Shown here in pieces: positions 20,102 through 31,573 of a DNA stretch of 64,000 nucleotides; within the stretch, counting starts at the first letter, position 1, and the number at the start of each line of letters is the position of its first letter. The DNA lies in NCBI RefSeq assembly GCF_947507565.1, contig NC_089187.1, forward strand, positions 1,550,001-1,614,000, read 5' to 3'. Under the pieces are notes generated by a model. The model ran no database searches, was not told where the DNA came from, and was given only the letters and a program-made list of their open reading frames with translations. A program made the position numbers and the translations under genes. The stretch comes from Oscarella lobularis. Taxonomy: Eukaryota; Porifera; Homoscleromorpha; Homosclerophorida; Oscarellidae.

Positions 20102-22119
20102 ATGGCTTCTGTTCACGCGAGCGGTGAAGACATTCAGCGTGGGTTAGTCGATGTCCTTTCTCGATACACTGCCATTGCGCGACCTTTGAAAGAGAAACAG
20201 CTGGAGTCATTAATTAGTGTTTTGAAAGGAAGGGACACCTTCGCTATTCTTCCGACGGGCTACGGAAAGTCCCTAATATACCACTTACTGCCACTGGTGC
20301 ACGACTGCGTATCTAACCGACATTCAAAGGCTTTGATCCTCGTTGTCTCGCCCCTGACGCAGCTCATCGCTGATCAGCTAGACAGGCTTACAAAAATGGC
20401 TATTCGTGGAGTAGTTTTAACCGAAAAGGATGGAAGGAAGTCAATCATGCCTGAAGTTTCTCACGCATTCTCAAGTCCTGAAACAATTCTGTCGTTAGGG
20501 TGGAGGAGCGCTCTCCGGAGGGATGTCTTGAAGGAACGGTTGATTGCAGTTGTAATCGACGAAGTACACTGCGTTACTGAGTGCTAAGTGAACACTAACG
20601 TGCAACTCTATACGTATTACCTAGCGCAAATTTAGGGGAATGAACGAGAGGAAACGACAGGCTAGGGCATTTAGAGAGTGGTACAGCCACTTAGGCGAAA
20701 TTAGGGCTCTGGTGGAACACGACGTTCCATTCTTGTGCCTCACCGCCACTGCTTCGGAAAGCACACAACGGAAGATATCAAAGATCTTGTGCCTAAAAAA
20801 TCCGGCAATTATTAAAGCAAACCCTGATCGGCCAAACATAAAGTACGTCATTGAGAGGACGTCAGAAAAACCAGAGGAGACATTTTTCTGGCTGATCGAG
20901 CTGCTAAGGGAAAAGGGGAAGATGACTCCAAAAACAATCATTTACTGTCGAAGCCTAAAAGAGTGTGGATTACTCTACGACGCCTTTCGAACGGCTTTGC
21001 CTGGAGCTTCTTCGTACGCCTCACCTGAGTTACCCATGACTTTTCGACATCGACTGTACGCAATGTACCACAGATCTACTGATTGCGAAATCAAGTACTT
21101 TGTTGCTTCGTCGTTAGCTGCGCTGGATTCTGTGTGCAGAATCGTTTTCGCTACTGTGGCGTTGGGAATGGGTTTGGACTTTCCAGACGTTCGATACATA
21201 ATTAACTACGGTCCGCCCAATACGATTGACCAGTATTCTCAGCAATGCGGAAGGGCAGGGCGGGATGGCAAGTTCTCCACAGCATTTCTGCTTTGGCATT
21301 CACGGCAGCTGAGAACGGCAAGTGCAGAAATGAAGCGTTACTTGCACAATACCAGTGAATGTCGTCGAAAGCTGCTCCTTAAAGAATTCGGATGGGAATT
21401 GCCAAAGTCCTATACTCTACCACACTTTTGCTGCGACGTCTGTGCAAAATATTGTAACTGCGGCCAGGAGGACTGCCAGAAGGCAACGCCGATCATGAAA
21501 TCCAAAAAGCTGTTCTGCTTTCTTGTGAGGTAGACCTTTGCAATAAATTTCTGTTCCTCTAAACATCAATTAATAGTGATTTGCGCAGAAAGTGAATGAG
21601 GAAAAACAACCGCCTAGAGAACGTTGCCTTGAAAGTGAAATTCTTCTGAAAGAAACTTTTAGGGAAATTAAAATCAACAAATTCACAATTCCAACTTACA
21701 GTCTCACTATCGGAACTTGGATATCTGAAGACCTCATCAGTGATGTGTTAGCCAATTATCCCTTGCTTTTCACCTCTTCGGACTGCATGGAGCTCTTTCC
21801 ATCAGTAGGAGGAAAGGCGCAGGCGCGTCTGGTGATTTCAGTGATTGATGAAGTCTTTGGTGATACGGAGGAAAAGCTGCAGATTGCAGACGAGCTTAAA
21901 GTGGCTCATGAAGCGTGCTTCCGCGGAATACATTGTTCTCAGGCAGAAAGAGACAGCGACAGCAGCATTTCGTCTTGCACAAGCCTTTCGAGCACTGACG
22001 ATGAGAACGACGACGTTAGCCCACTTGGACTGCAGAAAGCAGTAGCTTCGGCAGACGACAGGGGCAAAGAAGACATACAGCAAGCAGTAGAAGACGAAGA
22101 CGAAACGAACGAACTCTGA
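20102..22119 (+). CDS. RecQ-like ATP-dependent DNA helicase of the transposon
   Basis: An SF2 helicase, expected to unwind transposon DNA 3' to 5' in the nucleus. Three exons: 20,102-20,583, 20,636-21,524 and 21,589-22,119, with 52- and 64-bp introns; the joined frame is 633 codons. Walker A is GYGKS (53-57), the Walker B box is DEVH (153-156), followed by LTATAS, the C-terminal helicase lobe ALGMGLDFPDVRYIINYGPP and QQCGRAGRDG, and a RecQ-type zinc subdomain (CRRKLL...FCCDVC...C). The last exon is an acidic C-terminal tail. The ATG lies 3 bp inside the TIR end. The first intron starts CTAAGT where GTAAGT is expected, so splicing of CVTE-WG is probably lost. Stops of this gene and the convergent transposase are only 21 bp apart. 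Confidence 0.85.
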
Positions 22120-22140
22120 ATTTAATATCATATTGTGACT

Positions 22141-25100
22141 CTACACTAGAAAGTCTCCTCGGCGAGTTTCGATCTTTCTTTTGTGTTCTTTCGCCCACTG
22201 GAACATCTTTGGCAAACTGATTTTGAATAGAACGTCGCTGCGAAATTCAGGAAAGGATTTGTGAGCTCTTCCAGGAATGAAAGAAGTTGCGCGAATTGCC
22301 CTTAATTCTTTCATTAGCTCTTGAAAATCGGTCTGCGGTTTTGGAGTGCCGTGGTGACCATGTGCTTCTCTCGTCTTCGTTTCGGACCTGCGATGTGTTT
22401 CAAGGATTTTCATAACTCCAGCCGATTGACTTGAGCGAACCGCAGCTCTTTCTGTAAGATTCGCTCCAAGACGCTTTAGCAGCTTCTTTGTATAATTATT
22501 AAGCTGTTCTAGATGAAGATCCAGAGACTTGTTTTTCCCTATATGGCCAGTAACATTGACGAAGCGATTCCATTTCAATTGTTCAGCCTTTCTGGCGCTT
22601 AGGGTGAAGCCAAGTCGTGCAGCCAAAATGAGCCCCTCCAGTGCGTATTTTCTTTTGCCGAAGGCGTGGAAATGAAGAGCGAAATATTTCCACATTAAAC
22701 AGACGCGTTCGCCGTCTCCTTCAGAAACTGCGTCGGAGAAGTTTCGATATAGTAGTCCCATTCTCATCACTGCTGAGCTATATTGAAATATATAGTCATG
22801 GTCGCAGACCAGAAGTTCTTTCCCGAGCTCCGCTGCACCCTCTGTATCCTCAAAGGGAAAAGTTACTTGGTGAACTGTTTTCTCATGGAAAGTTCGGAGT
22901 TTAGGTAAGGAGAATTGCTTCTGGCAAAATCTGCAACGAAACTTTGTTCCTAACTCTTTGCACTCATTTCGAAATTGATCGAATCGCTGCTTCTCCGTTT
23001 CCTGATCAAATAGAATGTACTTGTCCATCACAGCAGTAGCAGCGTTCCTCAGATACTTCCTCGGATCTGCCCCCAAATCCAACATACTCGTTAAGGAGTC
23101 TAATCCAAGATAGTCCATTCCAGAAGAGATAACATAAGCATCTGTAACAATTGACAAAAATTCCTGGACCGAGGCTACGTTCTTTGAAACCTTTTTACTG
23201 ACGTAAGTTCGATTAAGCAGTTTTTGCAACTGGTACAATGTTCCTTTTTCCTGCACGCTGCTTTCTTTATAGAGAACTTGCATTACGACGGTTAGAAACG
23301 AAACCCCAGCGTGCCAATCTTCAGACTTGCATATGAGGTTTTCAAGACGCTTATCTGACGTTTGACTATCCTGTTTAGTAAGCTGAGCGTTTCGTCCTCG
23401 CTCTGACGTCAGTTGGTCACCGCCCAGAAAAATATTATGGCCTTTAGGTACGTACTTCTGAAGGGCTTGCATTATTTCAATCATTTCTGAAGCTATGTTT
23501 TCATTCTTTAGCATTAGTCCTAAAGGAAAGATCTTATGGTGTGTAAATTCAATAAAGTTTCTTACCACTTCAGTTGGTTTCTTTGTTTTACTGCTATGCT
23601 TGTGAGGAATATGCCAATTAACAACGTCACGGAGAGAATGAAAAGCTTTCAATCTCAAAGTAAAAATTCGCTCTAGTAGAATCACAAATGCCTCCCGTAG
23701 TGCGGAGTGATCATCTGCTGTAGGAAGCAGGAATGTTGCATCGAAGTCACTTATTGATCGCTGGGGTTCAGTATCTGGCAAGGCGTTCCCAAGAATCCTG
23801 TGTTTCACGGCCATTGAATTAAACCAATGAACCGACTCTTTTTTTGTATTTTAGGGTAGACAATGTGTGATGAATCTCAAAATCAATATTGTCTCCCACA
23901 ATTTGGAAATCAACAGTGGGACAACAACTACCTTGAGAAGTAAGCGTAACAGCCGTAGCAGCGTAGTGATCGCTAATAGCCGCAGCTTCTCATCGAAAGT
24001 AGAGCAGACTTCATCCATCTTCTTCAGAACTGTTGTGTGGGAAGTGCTGATGCCCAATGACGACAGCTGTCTTAAGGCTTGCTTCGTACAGCCTTCGTGA
24101 TGCAAAAACAGTCCAATGAGATGATGACAAGCTGTCATATCTTTGTCTCGTGCCTTCAAAAGAATTGTCGCAGCTAAAAGAACTCTAATATCAATCTTCT
24201 TCTCGGAAAGTTTTTTCTGCTGCAATCTTTCTCTTTCAGATGTAGCAGTTACAGCTAACATCTTCATCAAAACAGGAGCTACAGTGTGTAACTCCCCAGA
24301 AAGAGATTTAAACCCGAATGAAAAGAGATGCTGCGGCTTCGTAAGCCGAAGAACTGAAACGTCTAACGATTTTCGACAAAGCGCTTTGCACTCATCAGCA
24401 ATTATTTCAAATGTTTCTTCCTGAATTTGGGGATAGAGTAAGGGATGGTCTATGACCGCCTTAGCCATTTCCCTGCCGTCGTAATATCGAGCAAGTGAAT
24501 GTCCTATTTGAAACAGATAAGGTGGCAACTTTCTCTGCAGAGTGCTTCTCTCATTGTATTTTACGGTGACCTAATTATAAATCACTTTCGTTATATGAGC
24601 TATTTCTATTTCTGTGCTCTCTTTGTACCTCAAGACTGTCGATTGCCGCAGGGGAAGCGGGAAAAGCCATTGACTCTGCACGTGCGGATTCAACTAATTC
24701 TGGGCATGTCTTATCCGCAAAGACGGGCTCAGTGCGAGGAAGAATAGGTCGACAGCGTACAGGGCTATGAAAAAGTCGAACAGGCAAAAGTGTATTTCCT
24801 GTTGATGTGTCAATCTTTTGCTTTTTGCGTCTGATGTCCGACATATTAGCTCTCGCTGATGTCGGAGTTGCAGCAAGCCGCTTCTTCCTAGCGCAGTTAG
24901 CTTTCTCGTGTGCGCACGACGGATTTCTTTCGCGAGCTCTTCGGCGGCGGTGACTTTGTGGATAATTGTCTTGCAGGAGTGGCAGATACGATTAGACTTG
25001 CCTGGAACAATGGGAATTTTGACAGATACCCACTTGAGAGAATCCGCAAACGTCTTCAGGCTAAAAACAGTCGATTTCAGAGGCAGACAGCAAATTTGGC

Positions 25101-25375
25101 AAAAAGATGCTTCTGCAGGGCCCCGAGACACTTCTCCATCGGCGAGTAACCTTTACAATTTTCTCTTTTCCAGATTTTCCGGAGTTGGCGGATACGATTC
25201 GTCTCTTGCAAGCATCGCACAAAATGGGTGACGAATCCTTGTATGTGATGGCTCCGATTATATCTTCAAAATCCGATAAAAGACTCGCATTCTTGACAAC
25301 GTTGAAGGTCTTATCTCGCGATTGACAGGCAACGCAGCACAAACAGCACCTTCTCTCTTTAGCAGGCGAAGCCAA
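22141..25375 (-). pseudogene. Academ-type DDE transposase with Cys8 fingers, frameshifted
   Basis: Read from the right. Two Cys4 modules come first: CCLCC...CDAC (about 25,350-25,200) and CQICC...CHSC (about 25,100-24,970). A Pro-rich linker follows (24,844-24,575). The body (24,528-23,851) includes SSLGISTSHTTVLKKMDEVC, then FQIVGDNIDFEIHH (about 23,900) with the first catalytic Asp. The long 557-codon frame (23,814-22,141) has GGDQLTSERGRNAQ (second Asp) and KSLDLHLEQLNN (acidic third position). These are the motifs of the DUF6589-like transposase of Academ-type elements. At least three frame breaks occur (about 25,120, about 24,010-23,990, and an A-run near 23,850), so the protein is not made whole. 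The start codon is not visible; it may lie in a TIR exon. Confidence 0.78.
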
Positions 25376-25421
25376 ATTTGCGCGTCTTCACACCGCGGCT
25401 GACGCACAGCAAACGAAAGCT

Positions 25422-25908
25422 CTAAAGACGTCGATCCGCAAGGTATTTACTTACCGTAGCGCTCTATTACTCCGAGAGAAACGCGTAAATAGGCGATCTA
25501 ATCGACGTTCTCATGACTAAATGGCTCATTGCGCGTGCGATCTTCTTCGTGGGTCGCCGCGAGCTCGCGCTGCGAGCAAAACTAAACGAGGGACCACAAA
25601 GAATCGCGTTGGCTGGGCTCAAGATGAGAAAACTTATCTGAGATCGACGCCGTTCGGCCTTCGGTAAGCCTCTTGCTCGTCGCAACGCCTCGCATCGGTA
25701 GCCCGCATTACGATTACACGCAGGGCTAAAAATAGTTGTGTTTATCACGTGACATCAAACGAACGAATCAGCGCCGAGCAGGAGGAATTCGTAATACTCG
25801 GCCATGATTGGCCGGCTAAGGTCACGTGAATCAGTTGGGTCCAGCCTGTTGTGGAGACTAACGCGTCGCGCGCGTTAGGCGAAGCAACGGTCTGGACCCT
25901 CGAGCCTA
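25422..25908 (-). repeat. Right terminal inverted repeat of the AcademH-like element
   Basis: The mirror of 19,613-20,098. It provides the 5' leader of the minus-strand transposase gene with the same GTAAGT...TTTAG intron. Confidence 0.9.
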
Positions 25909-26124
25909 GGGCCACCTAATCCTCATTACCAGCGCACAACCGTTTACAGTAGCACCTACTTGACTTGCAGTGAAACAGTCAATAAGGGAATGTCCGTTCT
26001 AAGACCAACGGAAATTCGTTTAAGCAATTGCGTGTAGAGATGAGGCGAAAGGTGACGAAAGGTGCCGCACTGATCAAACTTCAAAAGATTTTGTTATGCA
26101 GCAACGCCGAATCTTACTAATAAG

Positions 26125-27392
26125 ATGCACGTAGTACATAATCGATGGGAGACGCTCTTACGTCAAGACCAGGAAATGTCTGCCACAGAAGTCGCCTTCA
26201 TCGTCAAGGAAACGTCGAAGTTCATTTTCAAGCCCGCCGACGTCACCTTGCCGCGTTTAAAAGTCTTACTTTTTAAGAGTAAGGGCAGTCAGTGTAAGGG
26301 GTATATAGCGCGTGGAATTATTGAAAAACAAATAATACAAAGTCGTCGATCCCGGCGAAGGAAATGGCGAATTGGCTGCGTCGTCGTAGGTCACGACGAG
26401 AGCGCCAGGCACTGAATTTGCCCCGCCTGCTGACAGCCTGCCGATCATGCTAAGCCTCTTTCGCCCATTGCGTCGCAATCCTCATCCTGCTGCGGGAGCA
26501 GGCTGATTTATGCAAAGCTCCCCGGCGTCATTTCGCCTCGGGCGAAAGAGAGGCGAAAGAGAAAAGCAGCGGTCGCTGAAAAACGACAAATTTGAAACAG
26601 AATCGAATTCGCGAAGATCAACATTTCTCCTGACTGTAAGAAGATGAAGCCGGGCCCGACGTGATACGCGCAGCGCAAGACAGATTCGTCAACGGTGGCG
26701 TGATCCCGCCCAATGAGAAAACCTTTCTCCTCAACAGGAACGATTCAAAGTTGTACGACGAGCCTCCTACACGAAGTAAGGTGCTAATTGAGTTAAGATC
26801 ACTTCTGATAAGGATGCTTTGGCCTTCACTTCTGGAATTTTAAAAACAAGCAAATCTTCGCCGTTCGACGGCGGGAGTACGAAAGCGCCGAGGACATAAT
26901 CACAACCCGTGGCTGGGGTCACGCTGCTGGCATTGTACTATCACCAGTTCAATCAAGCCCCTCGATCCGATGCAGAACGCCACCAAGACCATGCTGGAAA
27001 AATTGGAGGAGTTGAAATCCGATGTGAACGACATCAAATTCAAAGTCAACGAATTGGCGGCAAATGCGTCGCAAATGGAACGACTTCAAAACATTTTTAA
27101 GTGCACAATTTGCCTTGAGCCGCTGGCAAATTCGGTGGTCATAACAACATGCTGCGTCAGCATCTTTTGGCTGTCGTCGATGCGCCGACGAGTTCCCGGA
27201 AAGATCCAAATGCCCCCTTTCTCGGTGAAACTTGAGGGATTCTTTCCGCATCGCTAAAAATGCTGTACTTTCTTTGGGGCGCAGGTCACGACCATAACAA
27301 ACCCAGAAGGTGTGGCTGCTGAAGCCAGTGGGAGTTCTGAGCGGGAGCCGGAAGTGGAACCGGTCATATCGCCACCGTCGTCGCCTGACTAA
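26125..27392 (+). pseudogene. Coiled-coil RING-finger protein gene, frameshifted
   Basis: Coding-like pieces in order: 26,125-26,415 (RWETLLRQDQEMSATEVAFI); 26,661-26,880 (AAQDRFVNGGVIPPNEKTFL, then after a frame slip KITSDKDALAFTSGILKTSK); 26,970-27,250, a coiled coil (MLEKLEELKSDVNDIKFKVN) running into a RING start, FKCTICLEPLANSVVITTCC. Removing one T near 27,165 would restore G-CRRC...KCPL, the rest of a RING. A splice acceptor (TTGGGGCGCAG) at about 27,285 leads to an acidic, Pro-rich end (PEGVAAEASGSSEREPEVEP) and a stop at 27,392. RING proteins are usually ubiquitin ligases. The single-base break suggests a recent pseudogene or a sequence error. Linking the first two pieces to the RING is inference. 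Confidence 0.45.
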
Positions 27393-28870
27393 GATCAGAA
27401 CGCCCTTTGCGCGACCGTTGCGCGCGTTCGGCGACGCTTTGTTGACTTTCCTTTTCCTTTTAGCTTTTGAGTTTTAGTTTCTTTGGTTTTGTCTTTGCAG
27501 AACATTTGAGTTGAGTTCCCAACATAAAAAATAAAAGGAACCTTGAGCTATCTCATGGCTAGGTTTGAGTTTAGTCAATTTTTATTAACAATTTAAATGT
27601 CGCTCTTTCCCGGACAACAATGAGATCAAAAAAGTTTCTTCATGCTCCTGGCGGTACCACGTTGCCCTGCCTAATTATTCTCAGAGGATGTATTTAGCTT
27701 CTTATAGTAAATTCTTTGTCTTTGGTGACTATGAGTTTCTTTCCAGAATTATTGGAATATCTAGAGCTTCCGGTCAGTTACCAGTATTATTCTAAATATA
27801 ATGACTCCACATCCTAAGCTCCACCAAAGACGACTTTCAGATGCCGTTTTGAGTTAGAGGCAGCAGTCAAAAATAGGTTGCTCACCACACTGCAAGAAGA
27901 TTAGTCGCGTTTCTCCAATGCTGGCTGTAAGGGCGATTCAAGGAAATTTGTTTGTTACAGCAGACAAAATCATTGACATTCAGGGCGATTCAAGGAAATT
28001 TTTGAGTTACAGCAGAACAAATCATTGACATGCCCAGCATTCTGTACAGTCGACCATGCTCGCCGTAAAAACGGCGCCCGACGCAAAAGCGGGAAGAAAC
28101 ATGTATGTCATGTGATTGCGACTCAATTTCGACACAGACGATTTCGAACAGAGTCGACCCACAATAACATTTCAAAAGACAAACCTCGTCCAGTTCAACT
28201 TCCGTCTTTGTCATCGTTTCACGCTGACCATCGAACGAACCAAAAACGAAGGGAAAAGTGAATCGTTGGGTCAAAACGAAAGGGGAGCGATTTTTATCTT
28301 CGCCATGAAATGCGCTCACGCTATTTAATGGATCACGAGACCACTCTGGACCAAAGAACGCAGATTCGTATGAACATTCTGACTCAGAACCGTAAAAGGA
28401 TACTGATAAAGATAAATAATTTATGATGAAACTGATGGAAGCTTCGTAATTTGTTTACAATCCATCGAGCAGTTTTTGCGCGTCAACTTTCTTTGTATCG
28501 AGGTGAAATCGCCGTAAACTCGCCGCACCACTCAGGGGAAAGTTCGCTGCGATGCGCGCTGGCGTTTCGCCTCGGATCCGCGTGCGGCTTTCGGATCGCG
28601 GACTAATTAATTGCCCTCGATTGCGCTCGAATGCGATCGCCAACGAAAAAAAACTTTCCACGCAAAGTATAATATTATCACAGAAAAAAGAACGAACACG
28701 GACAGAGATAGCGCATAGGCGCACACAAAAGTCTCATGCCCAACGGCGCCCAGCGCAAAGGCGCCTGCGAAAGGATCTTCCCGCGCTTGGAGTGTTTGGC
28801 GCGCTTGGCGTCGTGCTCGGTGCGCTGGAGCGTTGTCGAACGTAGCGTCATCCGGACGCGAGATGGTTCT
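27393..28870. other. No recognisable gene
   Basis: AT-rich to 27,900, then mixed. 28,550-28,830 is CpG-rich. No domain or splice structure that I can defend. Confidence 0.35.
27927..28033. repeat. Two-copy tandem repeat, about 52 bp
   Basis: GGGCGATTCAAGGAAATTT, then GTTACAGCAGA and AAATCATTGACAT, occurs twice in a row. Confidence 0.8.
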
Positions 28871-28879
28871 TTTTCGGGA

Positions 28880-28916
28880 GCCCTCCTGGCGACAGCGTGA
28901 GCTGCCGCCAGGAGGG
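28880..28916. other. Hairpin, 11-bp stem
   Basis: CCCTCCTGGCG and CGCCAGGAGGG flank a loop of about 14 bases. Confidence 0.7.
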
Positions 28917-28934
28917 GGTTCCTTGTCGGGTTTT

Positions 28935-29085
28935 CCATCGGCGTTAACTACGGCGGAGATGGTCCTTCGTCGACTTTCCTTGTCGGCGGCAGCGTTAACT
29001 ACGACGGAGGAGTTCTTCGTCGACTCTTCCGTCGGCGGAAGGGTTAAAGGCGGCGCAGGGGGTCCTTCGGAAGCCTTGTCGTTGT
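28935..29085 (+). repeat. Degenerate tandem repeat, about 55-60 bp
   Basis: Blocks of GCGTTAACTACGRCGGAG, then CTTCGTCGACT and GTCGGCGG, recur about three times. No gene is supported in 29,086-30,085. Confidence 0.5.
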
Positions 29086-30085
29086 CGGTTTTGTCGTTGA
29101 CGGTCTCGTCGTAAGTCGTTGTCGGTTTCGTGTGATAAGACCACCTTCGTCATGGGAAGGTTCAAGAACGGAATATCATTTCATTTCGCGCCGCATTGGT
29201 GCACATCATCATGACCTAAAAATGAAAAATTAATCTTTAGTTTTCTAAGGTCTTTGACTTACGATATAATCCATGTAGGCTCGTGTAGGGACTTCACGAG
29301 GAAGTCTTGGGCCGATTCTTTATTGATTTTCCTGTTCCCTGTCTTATTCGCATTCTTGAAGTCCATCGCGCAGACATGGGACTCGAAACTCAGAATTTCT
29401 TCCCTGCGTAGAACGAAGACGTTGACGCTCATCGTAGATTCGTGTGACGTTCAGATTTTACCTCACTGACATGATTGGATCTAATTCGCCATTACTGGCA
29501 CTGTCAGTCTTTACTCGACGAGTTCGCTCTCATCGCATCACAAACAAATAAACTGCGCCGTCGAAGATCGGAGCGACATACGGCATTTCAAGTCCGCTCA
29601 AGGACGGAACAACGTCACGGTGGGTGGTTTCTTTGGCGTAGTAGTTCTCTTTATTACTTCTACCCCAATCAAGCGCAGGAGCAAATAAGCCTTGATTTTC
29701 TATATTTATTAATTATTAGCAACTGTGACAGATTTTAAAGTGCATACAACTTCTACTGTTATCCTTCCAACTCGCATCTTGTACCAGGAGAGCGAATTGT
29801 GCTAGAGCAGCGTCTGATTTTCAAAGTATTCAATTTGCCGCTTCGTCACTGGCAACATGGCATCAACGTCGTTCAAAGCGCTTATATATGGGAAACTGAT
29901 TTGGTTTGGCTGCATTTTGCCTTGGTCCTAGCTTGTCACCTAAACTCGCGGACAAGCTAAATCTTAAAGGCTTTCCTTGTGCGAGATGACTGAATAGGGT
30001 TATAAACCACTCTTTTCTTTAGACAAAAGACATTCTTGGCGCTTTCGCCTTTCGAAATTCTCCTCTTTGCCGTGTTGACGCGCAA
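29086..30085. other. No recognisable gene
   Basis: Short frames only, with no domain. Confidence 0.35.
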
Positions 30086-30222
30086 TTGACATCCACCTAT
30101 CCCACCCGTATATATCTACACCCTTGCCCTGCAAGGGTTTGGTAGGTGCCAGGAAGTGTCCGGCTGCGTACCCGCCGTGGGCGTGGTCACCTGTAAGTTA
30201 GGCGTCGCCGAACTAACACCCC
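30086..30222 (-). repeat. Ngaro split direct repeat B2
   Basis: Begins TTGACATCCACCTATCCCAC on the plus strand and ends AACACCCC. Differs from B1 by a handful of bases. Confidence 0.9.
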
Positions 30223-30289
30223 CGTATGGCACGTCACGCTAGCCAGGCTAGCGGAGAACTACGTATTGCCGCGGGAGGGGAGGGAGGGA

Positions 30290-30424
30290 GTTGAGTAGTG
30301 ATGATGTTCGCGCGCTGGCAGCCTGACGACTGACTCCTACGCTGCCAGCGCGCGCCTTATCTATTTTCCCCCCCCGATAGCCCGGATATCAACCGCGTCT
30401 AACTGGGTGGGGGTTAGACTTCAC
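30290..30424 (-). repeat. Ngaro split direct repeat A2 with hairpin
   Basis: Matches A1, including a 13-bp perfect stem GCGCGCTGGCAGC / GCTGCCAGCGCGC and the end GGTGGGGGTTAGACTTCAC. It joins B1 directly. Confidence 0.9.
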
Positions 30425-30561
30425 TTGACATCCACCTATCCCACCCGTATATATCTACACCCTTGCCCTGCAAGGGTTTGGTAGGTGCCCGGAGGTGTCC
30501 GGCTGCGTAACCGCCGTGGGCGTGGTCACCTGTAAGTTAGGCGTCGCCGAACTAACACCCC
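30425..30561 (-). repeat. Ngaro split direct repeat B1
   Basis: The internal copy of B, directly next to A2. Confidence 0.9.
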
Positions 30562-30742
30562 AGACACAAGTCGGGCGCGGGGCTATGCGCCGTGACCGAC
30601 GCCCCCAGACCACCCCACTAAGATCAGTGTGTAGTACGCGATCACCAAATCCGGGCCCTTGCCCACATACCAGAGAAACCGCAAAACAATAACACGCGAT
30701 CGCGACACAACGAAACCTCTCAGACCGCCCGAATCGTCCGAG

Positions 30743-31573
30743 TTACGCGCATAAATTCCGGCTAAACGCCGCGATCTCTTCTGGGCGGAGCCGGATGTAC
30801 CCCTGGTACGCGTCGCTCTTCCCTCTCCCCAGCGTTCGGATCGTCGAATCCTCCAGACCGCGCGCTGCTGCTGTTGACGCCGCCCCAATCCGAAAGCTGT
30901 GACCCGAGAAGGATCCCGCCTGCACTCCTTGCGATGTCAGCGCCTGGCGAATGCGTAGGACCAACGTCGTCCTCGACAGTGGACGCCCATTGCGATGACG
31001 AAATAGGGGGCCCGACTCCCAGCCGCGACTCACCAGGTACGCCAGTAGTGCTCCCACCGGGCATAGGTCCGAGTCCGTGCGCCCCAAGTACACGTCCACC
31101 CCTCGCCGGAATGGGTCCGTCTTCGATTGTTTTAGGTGAACCATACCCACGAAGGGGAACTCCAGGAATCCACCGAAATATCAGCCGGCGAGAGATGACG
31201 CGACGGGTCGAACTCGCCGTCCACCGTAAAGTCGCCCGACCTCATGAAGCCAAAGAAGCCACAGCAGCTCGCCGCCCACAGCATTTGGGCGTCCCATGCG
31301 TCGCCCCCACACCGCCCGCAGTAGGCGCAGAATCTCCGGCGTGATTGGGAGACGGCGGTCCGGTGCCGGACCGCCCTGGCGCCGTTTTATTCCCCGCAAG
31401 ACCAAGTCCAGTTGCGGATGTGCTACCGAGAGCGTGTCCCCCGACCCGCAGACCACATGCCAGTGCCGAACCCCCGCCAGGTAGGATTTAATCGTACTAT
31501 AAGCTTTTTCCTCGTTCGCCAGGGACGCGCAAAATAATGACAGTAAGTGTTCGGAGGCTGGCACCGGCGTCAC
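30743..31573 (-). pseudogene. Ngaro tyrosine recombinase (YR), frameshifted
   Basis: The recombinase integrates circular cDNA. The N-terminal part 31,573-31,181 has YSTIKSYLAGVRHWHVVCGS. The frame is lost near 31,260. The lost frame reads CCGFFGFMRSGDFTVD, which holds the first catalytic Arg. A second slip near 31,150 leads into 31,150-30,743: HLKQSKTDPFRRGVDVYLGR, then GHSFRIGAASTAAARGL with the His-x-x-Arg pair, and SDAYQGYIR with the catalytic Tyr. All four catalytic positions can therefore be found, but in different frames. The ORF overlaps the end of pol by a few bases. Confidence 0.85.

Larger units (their letters stand above)
19604..25917. mobile_element. AcademH-like DNA transposon, complete (6.3 kb plus TSDs)
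   Basis: The element is 19,613-25,908, flanked by perfect 9-bp duplications GGGCCACCT (19,604-19,612 and 25,909-25,917). Terminal inverted repeats of about 486 bp begin TAGGCTCGAGGGTCCAG and are nearly identical. Inside are two convergent genes: a RecQ-like SF2 helicase (+) and a DDE-type transposase with N-terminal Cys fingers (-). From memory, a RecQ-like helicase with a Cys8-finger transposase and 9-10-bp duplications defines the AcademH lineage of the Academ superfamily. The nearly identical TIRs suggest a young insertion, yet both genes carry lesions. Confidence 0.85.

Noticed and set aside
20102-22119. RecQ as a host repair gene
   Set aside because: It lies between the TIRs of a transposon with target duplications and faces a transposase; the C-terminal tail is not that of BLM/WRN/RECQL.
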